A stretch of DNA of 64,000 nt from Cognataquiflexum gelatinilyticum (GCF_024813435.1 NZ_JANAEZ010000008.1:186001-250000), one strand, 5' to 3'. Counted from the stretch's first letter, positions 15,860 through 24,064 are shown. Translations and numbers: made by a program. Notes: generated by a model not told the origin, from the letters alone.

Positions 15860-17824
15860 TTAGGGTGAGTTTAATATTATTTTGTACGAATGTGAATCCA
15901 TCAAAATAGAATCTGATTTGGTAACAGATGTCCATTTGTTTTCTTCCCATCTGCACACTGAATAATCCCTCGCTTGCGGTAAGAAAAAAACATTTTTCTG
16001 AATAATCAGATTTTGGCTAAGTCCCTCAAGTGGAATTTCCAGACCATTCTCAGTTTCAAAAGCAACCATTGGAAATCTGGATTTGGCCGAGGACGCATTT
16101 CTATTTGGCATTACTTTATAGCTGATATCCTGCTCTGAAGCTTGGTCATACCAAAAAAGAGTTTCACCGATATGGTAATCTAGGGCGATTCCTTTTCCGG
16201 CAGCATATAAAGTGATTTCATTTTTCTCCTTTGGAATAAAAGTAAAAACCAACCGTGAAATCCCAACCAATCCTAACAATACCAATAAAGTATAGGCCAT
16301 TTTCCTTCCGGGATAAAGCCAAAGTAAAATGAATAATGAAAGCATCAGCCAATACACCCAAATGAAACTTGAAGAAAAATAAATATCTGAAATCCTCGAA
16401 CCGGGCAATTCCTGAAACCAAAAAATCAGCGTATTGACCACAATAATCGTTTTTTCTGTCACCCAAGCCAAGACCAAAGAAATGTAAGGGACCTTGATCA
16501 AAACCATAAGGGGAACCCCCAAAGCCATCATCAAAAATGCCCCGGGAATGGCCACCAAGTTGGCGACTGCAAAATAGGTAGGGAAGACGTGAAAGTAGTA
16601 AGCCGATATCGGAAAAGTGGCCAGTTGGGCGGCAAAACTGACTGTTGTAATTTGCCAGATATAGTCTACAATCCTGTTTGTAGGACTCCAAAGACGCACC
16701 AATAAGGGCTGAATCACCAAAATCCCGATCAGTGCCAGGTAGGAAAGCTGAAATCCAACTGCATAGATCAGAAAGGGATCATACATAAGTAAAATCACGG
16801 CAGATAAAGCAATGGCATTGAAGATGGAAGGGTTACGGGATTTCATCTGGGCCAAAGCCATCAGCGAAAACATGGTCGCAGAACGCATGACTGAAGGTGA
16901 CATTCCTGTCAGCAACGCATATCCCCAAATCAATAAAATGATCATGCTAAGGTAAATGACTCTTTTTTTGACTTTAAGCCTGTACGGTTTTATGAATAGA
17001 AAAAAGAATCCATACACAATCCCGACGTGCAATCCCGAAACTGCCAGAATGTGCATGGCCCCGGCAGTGACGTAGGCATCTGAAATATCCCGATCCATAT
17101 CTTTCTTTTGTCCCAATAAAATTGCCTTCGCGACCTGATTAGCCTGCCTGTTATGTATGAGACTGTCCATTCCCGAGAGGATTTCAGACCTGACATGGAT
17201 AAAAAATGTCTCAACCGGGTTCTCTGCAAGATTTCCAAATTTCTCAAATCTTTCTCCGATAAAATGCTGATGCGAAATCTGTTGGTTAAGCATAAATTTC
17301 CTGTAATCAAATTCGAAAGGGTTTGTTGGTCCCTTAATTTTTTGAGGGCTTCCGGATACCAAAATCAAATCTCCTGAGGATAGGCCTTCCTCTGATCGGT
17401 GATAAATCAAAAATTCTCCTTCCATTTCCTCCCAATCCGATCCATCAAACACTTTTTTGACATTTACCCTGTTGGCAATCGAATTGGGTTTCGGTTCATC
17501 GTGGCTGATAACAGTAGCAAGGTAGGCTTTGATCTCTTTTTTGGAATTGACAAGGTTATTGGGGTGATTTCGGATGTCCTTTTGGTATGTGAAAAAATAG
17601 CCTGCCATCAACAATTGGCAATAGGCCAAAGTAGGAAGGATGGTTTTAAATTTAAATATATTGAAACGGGAATTGAACCATACCAAAATCAGGTAGATCA
17701 GGATAAAAGCCATCCAAATAGTTAAAGAAAAATGGAAGCCGATTTTTTCAAATAATGGATAAAACACTATCCCGAGGATGAAGAAAACGGCATACCGCAA
17801 AAAGGGAAATTCCGAAAAACGCAT
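15860..17824 (-). CDS. ComEC/Rec2-family DNA-uptake channel protein, 654 aa, without the beta-lactamase domain
   Basis: The N-terminal DUF4131-like OB-fold region (about 25-180) is flanked by membrane helices; the competence domain begins near residue 235 with LLGQKKDMDRD and contains the strongly conserved HILAVSGLHVGIVYG motif near 250. About ten membrane helices follow to residue 515. In transformable bacteria ComEC forms the inner-membrane channel for single-stranded DNA. The usual C-terminal metallo-beta-lactamase domain is absent: the last 130 residues are a short beta-rich tail without an HxHxDH motif. It lies 73 nt upstream of the crotonase gene on the same strand and may start the long operon. 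Confidence 0.9.
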   Translation of the reverse strand: MRFSEFPFLRYAVFFILGIVFYPLFEKIGFHFSLTIWMAFILIYLILVWFNSRFNIFKFKTILPTLAYCQLLMAGYFFTYQKDIRNHPNNLVNSKKEIKAYLATVISHDEPKPNSIANRVNVKKVFDGSDWEEMEGEFLIYHRSEEGLSSGDLILVSGSPQKIKGPTNPFEFDYRKFMLNQQISHQHFIGERFEKFGNLAENPVETFFIHVRSEILSGMDSLIHNRQANQVAKAILLGQKKDMDRDISDAYVTAGAMHILAVSGLHVGIVYGFFFLFIKPYRLKVKKRVIYLSMIILLIWGYALLTGMSPSVMRSATMFSLMALAQMKSRNPSIFNAIALSAVILLMYDPFLIYAVGFQLSYLALIGILVIQPLLVRLWSPTNRIVDYIWQITTVSFAAQLATFPISAYYFHVFPTYFAVANLVAIPGAFLMMALGVPLMVLIKVPYISLVLAWVTEKTIIVVNTLIFWFQELPGSRISDIYFSSSFIWVYWLMLSLFILLWLYPGRKMAYTLLVLLGLVGISRLVFTFIPKEKNEITLYAAGKGIALDYHIGETLFWYDQASEQDISYKVMPNRNASSAKSRFPMVAFETENGLEIPLEGLSQNLIIQKNVFFLPQARDYSVCRWEENKWTSVTKSDSILMDSHSYKIILNSP

Positions 17825-17862
17825 GGATAAATTGTTTCAGGGAATTTAAATACAAAAAAATA

Positions 17863-17888
17863 AAAAGGGATCATTGCTGATCCCTTTT
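17863..17888 (-). terminator. Intrinsic terminator after the beta-barrel gene
   Basis: A perfect 11-bp hairpin, AAAAGGGATCA (17863-17873) and TGATCCCTTTT (17878-17888), has a 4-nt loop and is followed on the minus strand by a long T tract. It lies 26 nt beyond the stop of the gene at 17914-18450 and separates it from comEC. Confidence 0.9.
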
Positions 17889-17913
17889 ACCCTAAATTAA
17901 ACGTTTAATATTT

Positions 17914-18450
17914 TTAGAAACGGTATCCGACATTGAAGCCGGCATTCAATTCTACAGCCGAAAACCTATTTTGTACTTCTTGGGAAAATTGCCTGTTGAC
18001 AGATCCAAATGGTCCAAAAGCAAAATTATTGAAATTCCATCTATAGCCCGCGGTAAGTCCTATTGCTCCACTGTTCATGCTTGTGACTGTAGTTGTATTG
18101 CTTAAGGTTTCAACAAATTCCCCAAACCTGTATTTCAAAAAAGGAGAGATATAGATTTTACCATTGCCATCTCCTGCAAAGTAAAAATTGTAGGAAGCTA
18201 AAATTGAAGTAGTAGAAAAGTCCCTTGAATCATTTTGGCTTCTATAGCTGAAGCGGTCATTTAAATGCAACTCAAGACCAAGAGATTGATCAGGTTTGAA
18301 GAAACTTTCATACCCGATTTCAACAGATCCCAAGATAATGGTATTCAAAAAGTTGAGCCTGATTTCACCTTTAGGATCTTCAAGCGATTGGGCATATGAA
18401 CCAAAGGTAATTAAGGTAATGCAGGCAAGGGTAAACAATGATTTTTTCAT
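17914..18450 (-). CDS. Outer-membrane beta-barrel protein, 178 aa
   Basis: A signal peptide (residues 1-20, ending SYAQ) precedes alternating amphipathic strands of the kind found in small eight-stranded barrels, for example EIRLNFLNTIILGSVEIGYE and a final strand ending in YRF, the aromatic C-terminus typical of BAM substrates. No ligand or enzymatic motif is visible. It probably resides in the outer membrane with a structural or unknown role. It lies 41 nt downstream of the GNAT gene, on the same strand, and ends at a strong terminator. Confidence 0.8.
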   Translation of the reverse strand: MKKSLFTLACITLITFGSYAQSLEDPKGEIRLNFLNTIILGSVEIGYESFFKPDQSLGLELHLNDRFSYRSQNDSRDFSTTSILASYNFYFAGDGNGKIYISPFLKYRFGEFVETLSNTTTVTSMNSGAIGLTAGYRWNFNNFAFGPFGSVNRQFSQEVQNRFSAVELNAGFNVGYRF

Positions 18451-18491
18451 ATCACTAAAGTTGGTTTATGGTAAATCAATCCTTCCGGATT

Positions 18492-18956
18492 TCACAAATA
18501 TAATTCCATTTTAAAATGTTTGATATTGCACTCTTCGAACATGTCTCCAACTTGCCGGAAACCAAATTTGGCATAGAGTGGCATCGCATCCAATTGGGCA
18601 TGTAGGTAAAGCTTCTTTCCCTTGGCATCGGGGTTAAGTTTGATGTCCTCTATCACTGCATTGACCAATGCATACCCGACGCCCTTTCCCCGCTTGGATT
18701 TCAATACAGCGAATCTTTCCAGTTTAACACCCTTGTCAGTAAATCTCCACCTCGCAGTGCCGGCAGGTTCTCCATCAGATTTTGCCAAAAAGTGAAGAGA
18801 AATATCCTCAAACTCATCATATTCCTCTGAAGGATCTACTTCCTGTTCGATGACAAATACTTCCTCTCTGATGCCAAAAACCGTATCAAGCTGTTCCTTG
18901 ATCTGTACTTTTTCTACGGAGATAGGCTTCTCTTCTTTCATCTCTTTGGGATTCAT
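18492..18956 (-). CDS. GNAT-family N-acetyltransferase, 154 aa, overlapping phoH
   Basis: Small GCN5-related acetyltransferase, ElaA-like in layout: REEVFVIEQEVDPSEE near residue 30, a GTARWRF strand, then the acetyl-CoA-binding loop LKSKRGKGVGYALV (about 86-99; R-G-K-G-V-G) and the LYAKFGF segment near the C-terminus. Substrate unknown. The start is ATG 18956 or ATG 18941; both place the 5' end inside phoH in a different frame, an overlap of 71 or 56 nt. The acetyltransferase fold needs these residues, so the overlap looks genuine. Confidence 0.88.
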   Translation of the reverse strand: MNPKEMKEEKPISVEKVQIKEQLDTVFGIREEVFVIEQEVDPSEEYDEFEDISLHFLAKSDGEPAGTARWRFTDKGVKLERFAVLKSKRGKGVGYALVNAVIEDIKLNPDAKGKKLYLHAQLDAMPLYAKFGFRQVGDMFEECNIKHFKMELYL

Positions 18957-19887
18957 CTTTTTCGTATGCTTCTATGATCGATTTGACTAATTTATGACGG
19001 ATGACATCTTTGCCGCTTAAGCTCACCACCCCGATTCCTTTGACATCCTTCAGGATATGTAAGGCTTCAGTCAACCCTGATTTCTTTTTAGATGGAAGAT
19101 CGACTTGGCTTTGATCACCGGTAATGATGACTTTGGAATTGGGCCCCATCCTAGTCAGGAACATTTTGATCTGTTCGCTGGTAGTATTCTGCGCTTCGTC
19201 CAACAATACAAAGGCATCATGCAACGTCCTTCCCCTCATGTAAGCCAAAGGGGCGATTTCGATTACTCTGGTTTCTTGGTAATATTTGAGTTTTTCTGCT
19301 GGTACCATGTCTGCCAATGCATCATAAATGGGCCTCAGGTATGGATCCAACTTTTCCTGCAAATCCCCCGGAAGAAAGCCGAGGTTTTCTCCTGCTTCCA
19401 CAGCTGGACGGGTGATAATGATTCTTTTGACTTCTCTGTTTTTCAATGCCCTGACTGCAAGTGCTACTGCAATGTAAGTTTTGCCTGTACCGGCAGGTCC
19501 TAATGCAAAAACCAAATCATTTTTAAATGCAGACTCAACGAGTTTGCGTTGATTGGGGGATTTTGGTTTGACGACTAGGCCTTTGTTGCCATATAGGATG
19601 ACATCGTTATTCTCATTTTCGGTAAAGGGCTGTCCTTCCAACGCAATATATTCTTTGACATTGTCGGGAGTCACATGACCGAATCTGTGAAAGTGCTGCA
19701 AGAGCATATTGATCACATCATTGATTCTGAGGATTTCGGGTGCACGTCCCTGAATCCGGATTTCATTGCCTCGGGATACTATCTTACTTTCGGGAAAAGC
19801 CTCTGCAACGCGACGGATATTCTCATTTTCTGAGCCCAAAAAGTCCAGAAGCGGGATATTTTCCAGAGTGATTATTTTTTCTACCAA
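18886..19887 (-). CDS. PhoH-family ATPase, 333 aa, TTG start
   Basis: PhoH-like P-loop ATPase/putative RNA helicase. An N-terminal KH-like region (residues 1-90) is followed by Walker A GPAGTGKT (130-137), Walker B FVLLDEAQN (about 225-233) and a KVIITGDQSQVDLP sensor segment. PhoH proteins are linked to RNA metabolism. The upstream frame has a stop nine codons before TTG 19887 with no ATG or GTG between, and family members begin with the same VEKII-LE sequence, so TTG is the start. The 3' end overlaps the GNAT gene by 71 nt. Confidence 0.92.
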   Translation of the reverse strand: MVEKIITLENIPLLDFLGSENENIRRVAEAFPESKIVSRGNEIRIQGRAPEILRINDVINMLLQHFHRFGHVTPDNVKEYIALEGQPFTENENNDVILYGNKGLVVKPKSPNQRKLVESAFKNDLVFALGPAGTGKTYIAVALAVRALKNREVKRIIITRPAVEAGENLGFLPGDLQEKLDPYLRPIYDALADMVPAEKLKYYQETRVIEIAPLAYMRGRTLHDAFVLLDEAQNTTSEQIKMFLTRMGPNSKVIITGDQSQVDLPSKKKSGLTEALHILKDVKGIGVVSLSGKDVIRHKLVKSIIEAYEKDESQRDERREAYLRRKSTDQGTA

Positions 19888-19938
19888 TCTAATTTCCTTG
19901 AATTGTGAAGTCTATAGAGGGTGTAAGCATAAAATTCC

Positions 19939-19966
19939 TAATTTTGTTCACACCGCTACAAAAGTA
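19939..19966. promoter_or_regulatory. Candidate divergent -7 elements between phoH and the SAM hydroxide adenosyltransferase gene
   Basis: The 103-nt divergent gap contains TAATTTTG on the plus strand (19939-19946) and TACTTTTG on the minus strand (19966-19959), both matching TAnnTTTG. Neither has a clear TTG at the ideal distance, so assignment is tentative. Confidence 0.35.
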
Positions 19967-19990
19967 CAAAATTTTAACAGACTTGCTTCC

Positions 19991-20764
19991 ATGGCATTGA
20001 TAACATTCACCTCAGATTTTGGAGACGCCGACTATTATGTACCGGCGGTGAAAGCCAAAATGTTATCTATCAACCCACAATTGAACATAGTCGATATCAC
20101 CCACAAAATCGATATCTATGACATTGCTCATGCAGCATTTGTATTAAAAGCGATTTACAGGGATTTTCCAAAAGGAACTGTCCATTTGGTAGCCATGAAC
20201 AGCACAAGCAACAGCACGGAAGGATATATCGGCATCAAACTGGAAGAACATATTTTCCTTGGACCAAACAACGGCGTCTTGAGCCTGCTTTCTGAGTATG
20301 ACCCGGGAATTGTAGTCCTGTTTTCTGAAATGCATATTAAAGAAAGTACCTTTCCGGTAAAGGATATCCTTGCCCCTATTGCCGCCAAAGTGGCCTCAGG
20401 TGCTGCGATTCATGATTTTGGTGGACCTTTGATACAGATCAAAAAGATGATTCCAAGACAATTCAAAGCCACCAAAAAACAGATCATCGGCCATGTCATC
20501 CGTGTGGATAATTATGGAAACCTGATCACTAATATCCCCAAAGAGGTTTTTGACAAACTCAACCCGGGCAAATATTATGTGGAGTTTGGAAGGGAAAAAA
20601 TCAGCAGGCTCACCAAAACTTATGACAATGTCGAAGCAGGAGACTGCTTTGCATTTTTCAACAGCATAGACATGTTGGAAATCGGAATCAACCATGGACA
20701 TGGGGCTGACTTGTTGGGATTGAGGCATGACAGTCCGGTATTTATCAATTTTGAAACCGAATGA
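19991..20764 (+). CDS. SAM hydroxide adenosyltransferase (SAM hydrolase, DUF62), 257 aa
   Basis: Family member that splits S-adenosylmethionine with hydroxide to adenosine and methionine; related to the fluorinase fold. The ATG at 19991 starts directly with MALITFTSDFGDADYYV, the N-terminal aspartate signature; GPNNGVLS near residue 100 and the RVDNYGNLITNI strand near 175 are also typical. A longer upstream frame would run back through the phoH start region and is rejected. The protein is cytoplasmic. The next gene starts one base after its stop, so the two are cotranscribed. Confidence 0.92.
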   Translation: MALITFTSDFGDADYYVPAVKAKMLSINPQLNIVDITHKIDIYDIAHAAFVLKAIYRDFPKGTVHLVAMNSTSNSTEGYIGIKLEEHIFLGPNNGVLSLLSEYDPGIVVLFSEMHIKESTFPVKDILAPIAAKVASGAAIHDFGGPLIQIKKMIPRQFKATKKQIIGHVIRVDNYGNLITNIPKEVFDKLNPGKYYVEFGREKISRLTKTYDNVEAGDCFAFFNSIDMLEIGINHGHGADLLGLRHDSPVFINFETE

Positions 20765-20765
20765 T

Positions 20766-21062
20766 ATGCTGACCCGGATAGTGAGGATGACTTTCAGAGA
20801 AGAAGCCATAGCTGCTTTTTTGGAAAATTTTGATGATACCAAGGAAAAAATCAGAAATTTTCCTGGCTGTAGCCATTTGGAATTGTGGCAGGATGAAAAC
20901 AACAAAAATATTTTTATGACCTTCAGCCATTGGGAAAGCGAGAAAGCTTTGAATCAATACCGTGATTCCGAGCTGTTTAAAACTGTGTGGTCGTTTACCA
21001 AAACCCTTTTTGCAGAAAAACCTGTTGCTTTCAGTTCCAAAAAAATCCAAGAACTGCCCTGA
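20766..21062 (+). CDS. Antibiotic biosynthesis monooxygenase (ABM) domain protein, 98 aa
   Basis: A single dimeric alpha/beta-barrel ABM-like domain: the opening strand TRIVRMTF, a long helix with the FPGCSHLELWQDENN loop, and FMTFSHWESEKALNQYRDS, which carries the H-W-E-S/A core of the family. Members include cofactor-free oxygenases and small-molecule scavengers such as LsrG; function here is unknown. The start at ATG 20766 lies one base past the stop of the upstream gene. The stop is only 6 nt before the tRNA-Leu promoter. Confidence 0.85.
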   Translation: MLTRIVRMTFREEAIAAFLENFDDTKEKIRNFPGCSHLELWQDENNKNIFMTFSHWESEKALNQYRDSELFKTVWSFTKTLFAEKPVAFSSKKIQELP

Positions 21063-21068
21063 AAGGTC

Positions 21069-21099
21069 TTGCAGGAAAAAAAATCTTTACTCATATTTG
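21069..21099 (+). promoter_or_regulatory. Promoter of tRNA-Leu
   Basis: TTG (21069-21071), a 20-nt spacer and CATATTTG (21092-21099) match the Bacteroidota promoter with one mismatch in the -7 box. A short CCCGT/ACGGG hairpin (21103-21122) lies in the leader before the mature tRNA end at 21136. Confidence 0.5.
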
Positions 21100-21135
21100 C
21101 ATCCCGTTCAGCAAGGGACGGGCAATGATTGAAAT

Positions 21136-21219
21136 GCCCAGATGGCGGAATTGGTAGACGCGTTGGTCTCAAACACCAATGAGGTTACACTCGTGCCGGT
21201 TCGACTCCGGCTCTGGGTA
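21136..21219 (+). tRNA. tRNA-Leu (anticodon CAA)
   Basis: An 84-nt class II tRNA without encoded CCA. The acceptor stem GCCCAGA (21136-21142) pairs with TCTGGGT (21212-21218), with a G-U closing pair and discriminator A at 21219. The anticodon arm TTGGT-CTCAAAC-ACCAA gives anticodon CAA (21170-21172), reading UUG. A long variable arm and the GGTTCGACTCC T-arm are present. Confidence 0.97.
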
Positions 21220-21224
21220 CTGAG

Positions 21225-21246
21225 AAGCTCGCATTTCTGCGAGCTT
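21225..21246 (+). terminator. Intrinsic terminator of tRNA-Leu
   Basis: AAGCTCGCA (21225-21233) pairs with TGCGAGCTT (21238-21246) around a TTTC loop and is followed by a run of T, five nucleotides after the tRNA. Confidence 0.9.
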
Positions 21247-21336
21247 TTTTTGTTTTATAAGCGATTAGAAAGAACTTTCTTCATCTCCAAAATCCAAGGC
21301 AAAATCTTTTGGGAGGTCTTAATGAATAAATACATC

Positions 21337-21354
21337 TGTACAGTTTTTTGTACA
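21337..21354 (+). promoter_or_regulatory. Paired TGTACA operator boxes of the YefM-YoeB locus
   Basis: Two TGTACA palindromes (21337-21342 and 21349-21354) stand with centres 12 bp apart. The second overlaps the -33 TTG of the promoter (TTG 21348-21350, 19-nt spacer, TATTTTTA 21370-21377), so a protein bound here would block transcription. The E. coli YefM antitoxin recognises palindromes with a TGTACA core, so autoregulation by the YefM-YoeB complex is the natural reading. Confidence 0.65.
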
Positions 21355-21392
21355 TAATTGAATTTGTTCTATTTTTACAAAAAAACAAGAAA

Positions 21393-21644
21393 ATGGAAAT
21401 CACAACATACACCAACTTCAGACAAAATCTAAAAACATTTTTGGATAAGGTATTTACTGACCACAGCCCACTTTTTGTAACAAGGGCAAATGGAGAGGAT
21501 GTGGTGGTACTTTCAAAATCAGATTACGAAAGCATGCAGGAAACTTTTTATTTGATGAAAAGTCCGAAGAATGCAGAACGACTGCTTCTTGGTCTGGAAG
21601 AATATCAAAAAGGATTGGGTCAGGAAAAAGAATTGGTTGAATAA
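21393..21644 (+). CDS. yefM: YefM-family (Phd/YefM) antitoxin, 83 aa
   Basis: Type II antitoxin that neutralises YoeB and represses its own operon. The opening MEITTYTNFRQNLKTFLDKV and VVVLSKSDYESMQETFYLM match YefM strongly; the C-terminal half, ending LGQEKELVE, is the toxin-binding tail. The ATG at 21393 lies about 15 nt past the -7 box and downstream of the two TGTACA boxes. The yoeB start follows 11 nt after its stop. An upstream in-frame extension would cross the promoter and is rejected. Confidence 0.93.
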   Translation: MEITTYTNFRQNLKTFLDKVFTDHSPLFVTRANGEDVVVLSKSDYESMQETFYLMKSPKNAERLLLGLEEYQKGLGQEKELVE

Positions 21645-21655
21645 TCCTGAACTCT

Positions 21656-21910
21656 ATGAAACTGATTTTTCTGAGTACAGGATGGGAGGATTATTTGTAT
21701 TGGCAGGTCACCGATAAGAAAACCCTTAAAAAAATCAATACACTGATTAAAGAAATCCAAAGAAGTCCTTTTCAAGGGAATGGAAAACCTGAACCATTGA
21801 AACATGACCTTGCAGGATGGTGGTCAAGGAGAATAGACCTTGAGAATAGGTTGGTTTATCGAGTAGAAAACGAATCTCTTTTTATTTTACAGTGCAGGTA
21901 CCATTACTGA
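21656..21910 (+). CDS. yoeB: YoeB-family toxin, ribosome-dependent mRNA endonuclease, 84 aa
   Basis: Toxin of the RelE/YoeB superfamily that cleaves mRNA in the ribosomal A site. Length is identical to the E. coli protein, and the catalytic residues fall at the same positions: Glu46, Arg65, His83 and the C-terminal Tyr84. The KPEPLKHDLAGWWSRRI stretch and the closing LQCRYHY are diagnostic. It appears intact, so the pair should be functional. The antitoxin gene is directly upstream. Position beside a tRNA gene fits arrival by integration, though no att repeat was found. Confidence 0.95.
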   Translation: MKLIFLSTGWEDYLYWQVTDKKTLKKINTLIKEIQRSPFQGNGKPEPLKHDLAGWWSRRIDLENRLVYRVENESLFILQCRYHY

Positions 21911-21972
21911 ACCTGTAAAATCTTCCAGTATTTCTGCTTAAATTATTTCAACCTATTTCGCAAAACGTATTT

Positions 21973-22989
21973 CTATCTTATTTCCTTGACCCTTTTCCCA
22001 AACTCCTCCAATCCCTCATCCCCAAAATCCAAGTGGGTCACAAACCTGATCTGATCCTTGCCAAAGCGTACTGCTTTAATACTAACAGCATCTAGCTTTT
22101 GGAGCATTTCGGCAGGGGTGATATCTTTTAATCTGGCGATTACAATATTGGTGACAACAGGAAAAACTTCAGATACTAAAGGATGTTGCTCCAGGATATG
22201 CCCTAATTTCTTTGCCCTGTCATGGTCCTTTGCCAGTCTTTTGACTTGGTGATCTAGCGCATAAATTCCCGCAGCGGCCAAAAAACCTGCCTGCCTCATC
22301 CCGCCACCAAAAGATTTTCTGACTTTTCTTGCACGCTTGATATCTGATTTGGTTCCCAAAAGGACAGAGCCTACCGGACAACCCAAACCTTTACTCAGAC
22401 AAACCGAAATGGTATCGAACATCGCTCCCCAAGCTTTGGTACTTTCACCTGTGACTTCTAGTGCATTGAAAATCCTGGCTCCATCAAGGTGAAGTTTCAA
22501 ACCATGCTGATCACATAGGGCTTTAATGGGTTTGATTTCCTCTAAAGTATAAATACTGCCGCCACCCTTATTCATGGTGTTTTCAAGAGAAACCAAGGTA
22601 GTTTCGGGCGCATGAACATCATCAGGATTGATGGCATCGGCGATGTCGGAGGGACTGATTTTTCCATATTCCCCGTCCAAAAGTTTTACCGAAGCATGCG
22701 AATTGGACATAATTCCTCCTCCTTCATAAAGGTAGATATGGGAATATTTATGACAGATCAGTTCGGTTTGTGGCCGGGTATGAAGACGGATGGCAATCTG
22801 ATTGGTCATGGTACCCGAAGGACAAAAAATCCCTGCTTCCATACCAAACATGTCCGCCATCTTCTGCTCCAGGGCATTGACAGTCGGATCTTCTCCAAAT
22901 ACATCATCTCCAACTTGAGCTGACCACATGGCTTCCAACATGCCTTGGGTAGGCTTGGTGAGGGTATCTGAACGTAAGTCTATAATCAT
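21973..22989 (-). CDS. Low-specificity L-threonine aldolase, 338 aa
   Basis: PLP-dependent fold-type I enzyme that cleaves L-threonine or allo-threonine to glycine and acetaldehyde. The N-terminal DLRSDTLTKPT signature, the GDDVFGEDPTVNALE segment, the FCPSGTMTNQIA cofactor loop (about 55-66), HLDGARIFNA (about 167-176) and the PLP lysine Lys200 in CLSKGLGCPVGS are all present. Full length. It is the last gene of no obvious operon: a 120-nt A/T-rich gap separates it from the upstream phosphodiesterase gene. Confidence 0.95.
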   Translation of the reverse strand: MIIDLRSDTLTKPTQGMLEAMWSAQVGDDVFGEDPTVNALEQKMADMFGMEAGIFCPSGTMTNQIAIRLHTRPQTELICHKYSHIYLYEGGGIMSNSHASVKLLDGEYGKISPSDIADAINPDDVHAPETTLVSLENTMNKGGGSIYTLEEIKPIKALCDQHGLKLHLDGARIFNALEVTGESTKAWGAMFDTISVCLSKGLGCPVGSVLLGTKSDIKRARKVRKSFGGGMRQAGFLAAAGIYALDHQVKRLAKDHDRAKKLGHILEQHPLVSEVFPVVTNIVIARLKDITPAEMLQKLDAVSIKAVRFGKDQIRFVTHLDFGDEGLEEFGKRVKEIR

Positions 22990-23110
22990 TTGGATGAATG
23001 GTTTAAAAGAAATATGCTTCGCGAAATAAATGGAAATATGCCTTCGGCGAAATAATTTTACAACATCTAGCCTTATTTCTTTTTATATCAACTTTATTTC
23101 AATTGTATTT

Positions 23111-24064
23111 CTATTTTATTTCAAAATATTTGTTTTTCGAACTTTCCTTAGTAATAACGGCTTTGATCGCCTCAGCAGCCTCAATCGGCCGGTCGGTAGC
23201 AAGGATATCTGCTCCCTTCCTTACAAAATCAACATATATCTGGTCACCATTTGCCATCGCACTTTTATCCAAATTTCCGAGTACTCCTAAAATGGTAAAC
23301 ACGCCCATTTCATGAAGCTTGGAATTGAACTCAGAAGGTCTTTCTGAAGTGCCTGTAAATGCAATCCACTGCTCTATTGGAATGCCGGAATCTTCAAATC
23401 TTTTCAGTTCCTCCTCATTCCTGATAGTTACTGAAAGCATCAGGTCAGGGTGAAGGCTATGAACTTTTTTGGCTGCGTCTACACTGTAGGTGATGACTGC
23501 AGCATAGGCCTCGGCTTTGTGTTTTTTGATTGCATCCACTACCATTTCAAATGGAACTTCACGCTTGATGTCCACTGTAAACAACACCTTTCCTTTTCCC
23601 CATATCAAAGCCTCTTCCAAAGTCGGCACTTGATAACCTGTCTCTTTTCCATCATTGTCCACCAATCTGAGTTTTCTGATTTCATCAAAAGTTTGGTCAA
23701 TGACTTTTCCTGAACCATTGGTCGTTCTTTCCAAAGTATTGTCGTGCATGAGTACCAAGACGGAGTCTTTTGATAGCGCCACGTCAAATTCAATAATGGA
23801 AGGTGTATGTTGGATGACGTTTTGAAATGTCTCGATGGCATTTTCAGGAAAACCCGGGTATAGTCCCCCACGGTGCGCACTGACCAAAGGTATCCGATCC
23901 GAAGTCCAGGTATAAAAACTTTTGGCTTCCTCTACTGATTTTAATGAAATATGGAATTCCGCAGGTTTTGAAGAGTATACTACTTTTCCTGTTTTGGAAG
24001 AATTACAGGAAAAAAAGATTATTGCCAGAAGTGAAACCCTAAACACGCTTTTTAATTTACTCAT
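23111..24064 (-). CDS. Glycerophosphodiester phosphodiesterase family lipoprotein, 317 aa
   Basis: Hydrolyses glycerophosphodiesters to glycerol 3-phosphate and an alcohol. The ATG at 24064 gives a lipoprotein signal with lipobox FFSC (Cys20). The GDPD TIM barrel starts with VSAHRGG, then PENAIETF, the metal/catalytic EFDVALSKDS and LMHDNTLERTTNGSG; the HRG, E-x-D and HD elements are intact. A C-terminal GADILATDRPIEA strand completes the barrel. The start overlaps the last 8 nt of the upstream DUF2721 gene, so the two are translationally coupled. Confidence 0.93.
   Translation of the reverse strand: MSKLKSVFRVSLLAIIFFSCNSSKTGKVVYSSKPAEFHISLKSVEEAKSFYTWTSDRIPLVSAHRGGLYPGFPENAIETFQNVIQHTPSIIEFDVALSKDSVLVLMHDNTLERTTNGSGKVIDQTFDEIRKLRLVDNDGKETGYQVPTLEEALIWGKGKVLFTVDIKREVPFEMVVDAIKKHKAEAYAAVITYSVDAAKKVHSLHPDLMLSVTIRNEEELKRFEDSGIPIEQWIAFTGTSERPSEFNSKLHEMGVFTILGVLGNLDKSAMANGDQIYVDFVRKGADILATDRPIEAAEAIKAVITKESSKNKYFEIK

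Noticed and set aside
15771..15956. Minus-strand frame in the 73-nt gap between comEC and the crotonase gene
   Set aside because: Mostly within comEC's 3' end in another frame; composition unlike a real protein.
21142..21357. Open frame running through tRNA-Leu and its terminator
   Set aside because: It covers the tRNA and a terminator hairpin; not a protein gene.
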